In this document: in pieces, positions 1 to 6,270 of the stretch | How the letters are laid out: each line of letters starts with the position of its first letter | How positions within the stretch are numbered: position 1 is the first letter of the stretch | DNA from: UBA1189 sp964570685 | GTDB lineage: Bacteria; Bacteroidota; Bacteroidia; Bacteroidales; Bacteroidaceae | DNA length: 51,467 nucleotides | Direction: 5' to 3' | Assembly (NCBI GenBank): GCA_964570685.1 | Contig: CAZMZC010000017.1 | Span: 1 to 51,467 of the forward strand | The notes under the pieces: model-generated | What the model was told of the DNA's origin: nothing | Seen by the model: the letters and a program-made list of their open reading frames with translations, nothing else | The model's database searches: none | Translations under genes and position numbers: made by a program

Positions 1-1182
1 GTTGCCATTACCATTGTCGGCAATAACTGCAATAAGAGCAGCCTTTTCTGTATTATCAATTATGATGCTAGAACCATTCTGCAAGTTGACAGCAGAACCA
101 GTGCCGCCGTTGATGCCGATAAGGTATGTACCAGTAACACCCGTAGCCACAATGTCAACATCTTCGAAGGTGAGTGTCTGGCCCTCAAACATCCAGAACA
201 CAGCCGTGCTGGCAACAACAGAAGGATTCACCACGATAGTACCGTTCTTGAATGTAGTGGTACCGAAATAGAGGTCGTCCTCGTTGAGTGTCAGCGTCTT
301 TCCGCCAAGGTCGATAACTGCAGCTTTGGTGATATCACGCTGGCTGGTGAGAGTCGGTGTAGCGTCACGAAGCAAAGTGATGGTCTGGCCATCAGTGGCT
401 GCAGTAAACGCATCATCGAGCGAGGCATACTTCGCATAGCCAATCGTAGCCACGGTGTACACACCAGGAGCAGCGTTGATGCCAGTTCCTACCACATCAC
501 CGGAAATCAGACCAGCAAGGATGTTCATCGTAGCATCATCCTGGTTCAGCACGGCATTGTTGGCACCCTCGATGGTTCCGCCAGTGATGTAGGCGATACC
601 GTAGTTGACCACTGCAGCATCTTCCTCATTGTCGTGCGTACAGATGATGTTACCGCCTGTCATTACGAACACGGCCTCCTTGTTGATGCTCACGCCATCT
701 TCCTTGATACCGGTCTTGACACCACAGTAGATGGCACCTGTGCCGGCCTCGCTGTTATCCACAACAAGGAACTTACCATAGTTGTAGAAGGGATACGCGT
801 GTTCTGCAGATTCGCTACCCGACACCGTGTAACCGTTCAGGTCGAGGGTGGTGCCATTGGACTTAGCGATTGGCAATGCGTCATCGTATACCACATCATT
901 TCCAAGCCGGATTTTCGTAGTCTGGAAATCCTCGTAGTAGTACGGAGTGTTTGGAATTGGAGTCTTGGTCTCCTCCTCCGTAGTCTCCTCGCTTGCAGTA
1001 CTTACCGTACGCATAGCGGTAGACCGCTGCCGTGCAGCAGAACGCTGCACCCCATCATTTGCTTCAAGAGCTGCCTTCAACTCGGCCCAGCTGTTCACGA
1101 CGATGACGTCATCAGCATAGGCAGAGAACGAGAAGCTCCACAGCATCGCCACAAAGGCGAGAATGAAATGTTTTCGTTTCAT
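1..1182 (-). CDS. Secreted repeat/beta-helix-like surface protein, N-terminal part (runs off the left edge)
   Basis: The frame is open for all 394 codons from the ATG at 1182 to the window edge, with no stop, so the C-terminus lies outside. Residues 1-23 form a clear signal peptide (basic MKRK, hydrophobic core, SAYA before Asp-Asp). The mature part is Gly/Thr/Asn-rich, with phrases such as TLDLNGYTVSG, VFVMTGGNI and YASLDDAFTAATDGQTITLL. This style is known from pectate-lyase-like or beta-helix adhesive domains of Bacteroidales surface proteins. Residues near 45-65 (GVQRSAARQRS) are encoded by DNA rich in small palindromes, for example GTGCAGC/GCTGCAC at 1032-1050, and look like inserted repeat sequence. 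A promoter on the minus strand at 1386-1417 reads towards it, giving a leader of about 200 bases. The ligand or role is unknown; adhesin or structural surface protein is inference. Confidence 0.8.
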   Translation of the reverse strand, partial: MKRKHFILAFVAMLWSFSFSAYADDVIVVNSWAELKAALEANDGVQRSAARQRSTAMRTVSTASEETTEEETKTPIPNTPYYYEDFQTTKIRLGNDVVYDDALPIAKSNGTTLDLNGYTVSGSESAEHAYPFYNYGKFLVVDNSEAGTGAIYCGVKTGIKEDGVSINKEAVFVMTGGNIICTHDNEEDAAVVNYGIAYITGGTIEGANNAVLNQDDATMNILAGLISGDVVGTGINAAPGVYTVATIGYAKYASLDDAFTAATDGQTITLLRDATPTLTSQRDITKAAVIDLGGKTLTLNEDDLYFGTTTFKNGTIVVNPSVVASTAVFWMFEGQTLTFEDVDIVATGVTGTYLIGINGGTGSAVNLQNGSSIIIDNTEKAALIAVIADNGNGN

Positions 1183-1362
1183 ACATCAATTAAATTTGTT
1201 AAACATAAAAAAATCACTTTCTCAATCATTTTTGTATATTACGCCTTTCCCCTACATATTCAAACTAACACACCAACGAAAGTGTGTATGGCAACGACGC
1301 ACACACCCACCTTTCAGCAGTCCATCTCTTCTGTCAATCATTTCACTACGCATTTTTAGCAA

Positions 1363-1381
1363 TCTCTTGCTAAGAGATTTA
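1363..1381. repeat. Left arm of 19-base perfect inverted repeat
   Basis: The arm reads TCTCTTGCTAAGAGATTTA and is the exact reverse complement of 1661-1679. The arm is itself nearly palindromic (AATCTCTT, gct, AAGAGATT at 1361-1379), as expected for a site bound by a recombinase dimer. The three-base centre is gct here and agc in the other arm, so the two sites point in opposite directions. Confidence 0.8.
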
Positions 1382-1385
1382 TCGG

Positions 1386-1417
1386 CAAAGTTACATGATT
1401 ATTTTCTTTCAGCCAAG
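1386..1417 (-). promoter_or_regulatory. Leftward promoter inside the inverted repeats
   Basis: On the minus strand there is a -33-like CTTG (1417-1414), a 20-base spacer and a perfect -7 box TAACTTTG (1393-1386). This matches the Bacteroidetes sigma-ABfr consensus TTTG-N19-21-TAnnTTTG. Transcription would start near 1380, cross the left repeat arm and enter the surface-protein gene. After inversion the same boxes would lie at about 1625-1656 and read towards the glycosyltransferase at 1825. Confidence 0.6.
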
Positions 1418-1660
1418 GATTTTGCCAAGAAATGTAAAAAAATCGTCTACTATCTCAGTAAGAAATTATTTCAGAAATTATTTCTCCCTGAAGAGTTTAA
1501 TAAACTGACCTATGCCTTGGAGAAAAAAGTAAGAGAGATAATAGGGAAAAGAAAAAGGATTTTTTTTTTCATGTTTTTGGGGATTTTGGGAATGATAGTA
1601 AAAAGATAGCGGATAAGGTGTAAATGTCTGAAAGATAGTATTGTATATCCGTGTGAGGAG

Positions 1661-1679
1661 TAAATCTCTTAGCAAGAGA
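1661..1679. repeat. Right arm of 19-base perfect inverted repeat
   Basis: This is the exact reverse complement of 1363-1381, with 279 bases between the arms. The match ends at both sides (1660 and 1680 do not pair), so the repeat is a discrete 19-base unit. Confidence 0.8.
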
Positions 1680-1824
1680 GTATTTGGACACAAAAAAAAC
1701 AAAATTAACTCTTTATTTTTTCAATTCATCACCAAAAGGCACAGAAAGTCTCCAAAGGAATATCAGCACGTGTAAAATCAAAGAAATGCCTCCTCTTAAT
1801 CATTACTTGAGTTAAGTATAAGAT

Positions 1825-2943
1825 ATGAAAATACTACAACTAGGAAAATTCTTCCCAATCAAAGGGGGCGTGGAGAAGGTGGAGTATGACTTGATGCGGG
1901 GGATGGCCGAGCAGGGCACAGATTGTGACATGCTGTGTGCATCGGTGAAAGGAAGAGGAAACATCATCAAGGAGGGGGAGCATGCACGACTGATGTATTG
2001 CCACACATGGATGGAGATAGCGGGCACGATGATAGCACCATCGATGATAACCACGCTGTGGCGCATTTGCCACAAGTACGATATCATACACGTGCATCAC
2101 CCTGACCCCATGGCGTGCATGGCGCTCTTCTTCACAAGATACCGCGGAAAGGTGGTACTGCACTGGCATAGCGACATCGTGAGACAGAAATACTTGATGG
2201 GACTGTACCGCCCGTTCCAAAACTGGCTGATACGACGAGCCGACGTGATAGTAGGGACGACACCAGTATATGTGCAAGAGTCGGACGACCTGCAGAAGGC
2301 ACAACACAAGACGACATACCTGCCCATAGGCATAGAGGAGGTGAAACTCGATATCAAGGGAGCCGAACGGCTGCGCGAGGAATACAGGAACCGCAAGATA
2401 GTGTTCAGCATGGGACGTCTGGTACACTATAAGGGATACCGTTACCTGATAGAGGCGGCACAGCACCTGTCTGACGACTACGTGGTGGTGATCGGGGGTA
2501 CAGGACCACTACAGGAGGAGCTGAGCAAGCAGATAACGGCCTGGCATCTGGAAGAGAAGGTGAAGCTGATAGGGTTCGTAAAAGATGAGGAGGTAGCGGC
2601 ATACTATACGGCATGCGACATATTCGTGCTACCCTCGGTGCAGAAGACAGAGGCCTTCGGCATCGTACAGATAGAGGCGATGAGCTGTGGCAGACCGGTA
2701 GTGGCCACGAAGATACCGGGCTCGGGAACGGCATGGGTGAACGAGCATGGCATATCGGGACTGAACGTGAGACCCGAACAACCGAAGGAGCTGGCCGACG
2801 CCATACTGATGATAACAAAGGACCGTGATGCCTACGAGGTGTATGCCACAGGAGCACGACAACGATATGAGAAACTGTTCACCAAGGAGAAAATGGTGGC
2901 AGGTTGTTTGGGAATCTACGAACGGTTAGAGAAGAACGATTAA
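1825..2943 (+). CDS. Glycosyltransferase family 4 (GT-B fold)
   Basis: The 372-residue protein has the usual length and two-domain pattern of GT4 retaining glycosyltransferases. The N-terminal half opens with MKILQLGKFFPIKGGVEKV, the family's glycine-rich start. The C-terminal half has a nucleotide-sugar-binding region with VFSMGRLVHYKGYRYLIEA and the EX7E signature (Glu276 and Glu284, within EAFGIVQIE). It probably adds a sugar to a lipid-linked surface glycan at the cytoplasmic face of the membrane; donor and acceptor cannot be told. It is the first gene of the rightward cassette, and I see no convincing promoter in the 145 bases after the inverted repeat at 1661-1679. The next gene follows after 49 bases. 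Confidence 0.92.
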   Translation: MKILQLGKFFPIKGGVEKVEYDLMRGMAEQGTDCDMLCASVKGRGNIIKEGEHARLMYCHTWMEIAGTMIAPSMITTLWRICHKYDIIHVHHPDPMACMALFFTRYRGKVVLHWHSDIVRQKYLMGLYRPFQNWLIRRADVIVGTTPVYVQESDDLQKAQHKTTYLPIGIEEVKLDIKGAERLREEYRNRKIVFSMGRLVHYKGYRYLIEAAQHLSDDYVVVIGGTGPLQEELSKQITAWHLEEKVKLIGFVKDEEVAAYYTACDIFVLPSVQKTEAFGIVQIEAMSCGRPVVATKIPGSGTAWVNEHGISGLNVRPEQPKELADAILMITKDRDAYEVYATGARQRYEKLFTKEKMVAGCLGIYERLEKND

Positions 2944-2992
2944 CGGTTATGGGCACACCCGACCTTAGAACTTGACACTAAACACTAAGCCA

Positions 2993-4195
2993 ATGTACCA
3001 AATCCTATTCATATTACTGCAAGCCGGACTGTGGAGGAAGAGGCCGGAGGAACTGACGGGCTTTCCGATGAGTGCGGAGAGGTGGAGGCGGCTGTTTGAG
3101 GAGGCACGCCTGCAGACGGTGACGGGCATCGTATATCAGGGCATCATGATGCTGCCTGAGGAGATGATGCCACCTCAAGAGGTGATGATACGGTGGGTAG
3201 CGGAGGTGAACCGCATAGAGCAGAACAACCATCGGATGGAGGGGGCACTGAAGGAACTGCTGGCTATGTACAGGGCACACGGCATATACCCCATCGTGAT
3301 GAAGGGACAGGGCATAGCGGCGATGTATGACACGCCCTCGCTACGGGAATGTGGCGACATAGACCTGTACTTCGACAACCGGCAAGAGGCCGAGAAGGCT
3401 GTAGCTCTGCTGCGCGAGAGGGACATCGACTACGAGGTGCATGCCGACGGCAGCCTGTGCTACACATGGATGGAGATAGAGGTGGAGCACCACACGGAGC
3501 TGGTGGACCTGCAGAGCCCGAAGAACCGCAGGTTCGTGGCACGGCTCATCAAGGAGCATGGGTACACCCAAATGAGCACGGCGGAGGGAGTGAACATCGC
3601 TGTGGCCGGTCCCTTGCTGAACCTGCTGATGATGAGCACTCACATACTGAAACATGCCATGGGCGTGGGCATAGGACTGAGACAGCTGTGCGACATGGCA
3701 AGGGCATATCACTACCTACATGGACAGATAGAGCACTCGACACTGCGCGAGATGTATGCGGCAGTGGGACTGCAGCAGTGGAGCGAACTGCTACATGCCT
3801 TCCTCGTGAAACATATAGGACTACCCCAACAGCTGCAACCCTACATGGCACTGCAACATATAGACACCACTCCCCTACTGCACATCGTGCGTGAAGGGGG
3901 AAACTTCGGACAGCACCGCACATCCACCAAACAGTGCTCTGCAATAGGCAGGAAATGGCAAACAGCCAAAGCATTCTGGAACAACCGGGGATTGTCTTGG
4001 AAATATGCACGGAAGGAGGCATTCTGGACGGTGCTATCTTTGTTAACGAGGAACGTTGAACGGTTAACGAGGAAAGAAAAGATTAACGCGTGTACGAAGA
4101 CGAAGACGAAAACAGCCAAAGGCTGTACGATAACGAAGACGAAAACGAAATGCAGCAGAGCTGCAACCAAGGGCGGCATTGCCGCCATCCCATAA
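2993..4195 (+). CDS. Nucleotidyltransferase family protein (PF14907-like)
   Basis: I chose the ATG at 2993 (400 residues) over an upstream TTG. The protein resembles the uncharacterised nucleotidyltransferase family PF14907: it has IVMKGQGIAAMY, then RECGDIDLYF, where Asp122 and Asp124 are the expected metal ligands of the nucleotidyltransferase fold. That family is known next to exopolysaccharide genes and in some lasso-peptide clusters; its substrate is unknown. The last 45 or so residues are low-complexity (runs of Lys-Thr, then a Gly/Ala/Ile end) and are translated from the palindromic intergenic repeat at 4091-4230, so the real domain probably ends near residue 355. The next gene starts 40 bases downstream. 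Confidence 0.8.
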   Translation: MYQILFILLQAGLWRKRPEELTGFPMSAERWRRLFEEARLQTVTGIVYQGIMMLPEEMMPPQEVMIRWVAEVNRIEQNNHRMEGALKELLAMYRAHGIYPIVMKGQGIAAMYDTPSLRECGDIDLYFDNRQEAEKAVALLRERDIDYEVHADGSLCYTWMEIEVEHHTELVDLQSPKNRRFVARLIKEHGYTQMSTAEGVNIAVAGPLLNLLMMSTHILKHAMGVGIGLRQLCDMARAYHYLHGQIEHSTLREMYAAVGLQQWSELLHAFLVKHIGLPQQLQPYMALQHIDTTPLLHIVREGGNFGQHRTSTKQCSAIGRKWQTAKAFWNNRGLSWKYARKEAFWTVLSLLTRNVERLTRKEKINACTKTKTKTAKGCTITKTKTKCSRAATKGGIAAIP

Positions 4196-4230
4196 CCCGT
4201 AACCACTAACCCGTAACCCATAACCCCATA
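4091..4230 (+). repeat. Intergenic mini-hairpin repeat, copy 1 (overlaps a gene end)
   Basis: There are three short perfect hairpins in a row, each with a 6-base stem and 3-base loop: ACAGCC/GGCTGT (4112-4126), TGCAGC/GCTGCA (4151-4165) and GGCGGC/GCCGCC (4172-4186). They are joined by ACGAAGACGAAAACGA-like spacers and followed by a degenerate TAACCCGTAACC run. The first part codes for the tail of the upstream protein. The same order of hairpins recurs at 6110-6230. Confidence 0.75.
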
Positions 4231-4235
4231 AAAAA

Positions 4236-5180
4236 ATGACATACCAAGTAGCCGATTACATATTCGAAGTGATGCTGCCACAAGGGATGAGGGCGGAGGT
4301 GTTGTTGCCTTCGTTCAGGGACTTCGTATGCACGGAGGCGGGGGCCCTACTCTTTCGGTTTGATGCTACTGCTGAGGTGGACGGGAGCGAGGGGATAGAG
4401 CTGCTGGATGAGTCGGTGAATGATATGGGGCATGTCGCGGTGTGGAGGACGACGGATGGGTATCGGATTGAGGCATACCACGAGCTATGCGAGCAGAAAC
4501 ATGTGGTGACGGCAGATAGGGAGTTCCGCCACATCAGAGCGGCCATACGGTGGGAGGCTCGCTATACGGAACAGATGCTGAGCTCGCTGCTGCGCATCGT
4601 ATTCTCACAGGCGGTGCTGCGCGAAGAGGGCATAGGGATACATGCCTCGGCAGTGGCCCATAAAGGGAAGGCATACCTCTTCCTTGGCAAGAGCGGCACG
4701 GGAAAGAGCACGCATGCCAGGCTATGGCTGCAGCATATACCCGACACGGAACTGATGAATGACGACAACCCTGCCATGCGCATCAAGGAGGGAACGGCGT
4801 ATGCCTATGGCACACCGTGGAGCGGCAAGACGCCCTGCTACCGCAACGTGTGCTACCCGATAGGGGGCATAGCGCGACTGAGGCAGGCACCGCACAACCG
4901 ATTCCGCCAACTCGACGATGTGGAGGCCTTCATGGCCCTACTACCGGGATGCATGGTGATAAAGAAGGATGCTATCCTCTACGATGCGCTATGCAACAAA
5001 CTGACTTGGTTGACAGAGCATGTCACCATAGGGATGATGGAGTGCTTGCCGGAGGGGGAAGCGGCGGTTCTAAATGAGGAACGATTAACGAGAAGCACGC
5101 TTTGCGTGTACGATAATGATAACGAAGACGAAGACGAAAACGAAAACGAAAACTTTTTTAACGATGTCGTTAATCGTTAA
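4236..5180 (+). CDS. HPr kinase-like P-loop protein
   Basis: The 314-residue protein has a C-terminal half like the HprK kinase/phosphorylase catalytic domain. It shows IHASAVAHKGKAYLFLGKSG followed by a Walker A loop GKSGTGKS at residues 151-158, then LMNDDNPAM (the metal-binding Asp pair) and GTPWSGK. The N-terminal half matches no domain I recognise, and no HPr gene is near, so the target is unlikely to be HPr. Related stand-alone kinases occur with PF14907 nucleotidyltransferases in lasso-peptide and surface-glycan loci, where a peptide or sugar may be phosphorylated (established for some lasso systems, inference here). The last 30 or so residues (Asp/Glu/Asn-rich) are translated from repeat DNA at 5091-5160. 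It is followed by its own intergenic gap and a possible promoter before the next gene. Confidence 0.75.
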   Translation: MTYQVADYIFEVMLPQGMRAEVLLPSFRDFVCTEAGALLFRFDATAEVDGSEGIELLDESVNDMGHVAVWRTTDGYRIEAYHELCEQKHVVTADREFRHIRAAIRWEARYTEQMLSSLLRIVFSQAVLREEGIGIHASAVAHKGKAYLFLGKSGTGKSTHARLWLQHIPDTELMNDDNPAMRIKEGTAYAYGTPWSGKTPCYRNVCYPIGGIARLRQAPHNRFRQLDDVEAFMALLPGCMVIKKDAILYDALCNKLTWLTEHVTIGMMECLPEGEAAVLNEERLTRSTLCVYDNDNEDEDENENENFFNDVVNR

Positions 5181-5197
5181 ACGTTAATCGTAAAAAA
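5091..5197 (+). repeat. Intergenic mini-hairpin repeat, copy 2 (overlaps a gene end)
   Basis: One hairpin CACGC/GCGTG (5096-5108, 3-base loop) is followed by repeated ACGAAGACGAAAACGAAAACG-like units and a TTAACGATGTCGTTAATCGT run. The repeat supplies the acidic C-terminal tail of the HPr-kinase-like protein and its stop codon. Confidence 0.6.
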
Positions 5198-5223
5198 AAC
5201 AACGATATTCCAAGAAAAAGTAG

Positions 5224-5231
5224 TATTTTTG
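5224..5231 (+). promoter_or_regulatory. Possible -7 box before the export lipoprotein gene
   Basis: TATTTTTG fits the TAnnTTTG consensus 44 bases before the start at 5275. No clear -33 box is present at the right distance, so this is a weak call. Confidence 0.35.
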
Positions 5232-5274
5232 CAGATTGATTATTTACGGCACATAAAAAAAACAACATACAAAA

Positions 5275-6075
5275 ATGAGAACGACGACAAAAGGTTTATG
5301 GTTGTGCATGCTGGTGGCTGCGATGCTAACATCATGTAACTCAAGAAAGAAGATCGTGTATCTGCAAGATATGGAGATAGGGGAGAGTTACCCCATAGAG
5401 CAGAAGAACAACCCGACGATACATCGCGACGACCGACTGAGTATCACGGTGACCAGCAAGAACCCGGAGCTGGCCATCCCCTTCAACATACAAGGTGGAG
5501 CATACAACGTGCAGGATGATGGCAGAATATCGACATCGGCCCCATCGATGAAGGAGAAGGGCTATCGCGTGGACATAGAGGGTAACATCGACTTCCCCAT
5601 GCTGGGCAAGCTGCATGTGGAGGGGCTGACCATCAACGAGGTGACGGAACTAATCAAAGAGCGTATCATAGAGGGGGGATATATCAACAACCCATTGGTA
5701 ATGGTGGATATCATGAACTTCAAATATACCGTGCTCGGTGCCGTAGGTGGCAACGGAGTGCAGACTGCGGAAAACGGACGAGTGACCCTGCTGGAGGCTA
5801 TAGCCAACGCAGGAGACCTATCGCCCAATGCAGCCATAGACCGCGTGGCGGTAATCCGCGAAACGGACAAGGGACGAGAGGTATTCTTCCACGACCTGAG
5901 AAGCAAGAAGATATTCGACTCGCCCTGCTTCTACCTGCAGCAGAACGACATCGTATACGTGGAACCGAAATACAAGAAAAAGGACAACGAGGACAAGGCA
6001 CTGCAATATGGTACACTGCTGCTGAGCATTGCCTCTACGGTGACTTCGATGATGTGGTGGATTAGACAGCTTTAA
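5275..6075 (+). CDS. Wza-like polysaccharide export lipoprotein
   Basis: The 266-residue protein starts with a lipoprotein signal peptide ending in LTSC (Cys21 is the lipidated residue). After it comes a polysaccharide export domain (HRDDRLSITVTSKNPELAIPF, then VDIEGNIDFPMLGKLHVEGLT) and an SLBB-type segment (YTVLGAVGGNGVQTAENGRVTLLEAIANAGDL). The C-terminus is a hydrophobic helix (TLLLSIASTVTSMMWWIRQL) that may cross the outer membrane, as in Wza, where an octamer forms the export pore. It is followed by the Wzc-like kinase, its usual partner. A 195-base gap containing repeat copy 3 separates the two. Confidence 0.92.
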   Translation: MRTTTKGLWLCMLVAAMLTSCNSRKKIVYLQDMEIGESYPIEQKNNPTIHRDDRLSITVTSKNPELAIPFNIQGGAYNVQDDGRISTSAPSMKEKGYRVDIEGNIDFPMLGKLHVEGLTINEVTELIKERIIEGGYINNPLVMVDIMNFKYTVLGAVGGNGVQTAENGRVTLLEAIANAGDLSPNAAIDRVAVIRETDKGREVFFHDLRSKKIFDSPCFYLQQNDIVYVEPKYKKKDNEDKALQYGTLLLSIASTVTSMMWWIRQL

Positions 6076-6099
6076 TGAAACTACCAAGGCTGTGGGTTA

Positions 6100-6262
6100 T
6101 GGGTTAGAGGGGACACGCGGAGCGTGTACGAAAACGAAAACAGCCAGAGGCTGTACGAAGACGATAACGAAAAGCAGTAGAGCTGCTACCAAGGGTGGCA
6201 TGCCGCCACCACTAACCACTCATCCGCTAACCACTAAACACTAAACAGTAAACAGTAATAAA
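6100..6262 (+). repeat. Intergenic mini-hairpin repeat, copy 3
   Basis: Hairpins follow in the same order as at 4091-4230: ACACGC/GCGTGT with a gga loop, ACAGCC/GGCTGT with an aga loop, then AGCAG/CTGCT and GGTGGC/GCCACC with longer loops. Spacers are ACGAAAACGA-like, and a run of CTAACCACTAAACACTAAAC units leads up to the next gene. No gene or clear promoter is seen in this stretch. Confidence 0.75.
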
Positions 6263-6270
6263 AATAATAT

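Larger units (their letters stand above)
1183..1824. other. 642-base intergenic region with candidate invertible promoter segment
   Basis: This gap separates the leftward surface-protein gene from the rightward exopolysaccharide cassette. It holds two perfect 19-base inverted repeats (1363-1381 and 1661-1679) and a good leftward promoter just inside the left repeat. I found no good rightward TAnnTTTG promoter between 1661 and 1825. The short open frames in this gap (for example 1163-1609 on +) look like chance: they are rich in Phe/Lys/Leu from A/T runs and overlap the promoter and repeats. Confidence 0.7.

Noticed and set aside
634..1359. 241-residue open frame on the plus strand
   Set aside because: It is antisense to the surface-protein gene at 1-1182, which has a signal peptide and clear repeat character. 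The frame shows no family resemblance.
1363..1381. Simple terminator hairpin
   Set aside because: The arm could fold alone, but it has no T run, lies in a promoter region, and has an exact inverted copy 280 bases away, which a terminator does not explain.
2993..5180. Lasso-peptide biosynthesis cluster
   Set aside because: Two accessory families fit, but there is no cyclase, no B1/B2 protease pair and no precursor peptide nearby.
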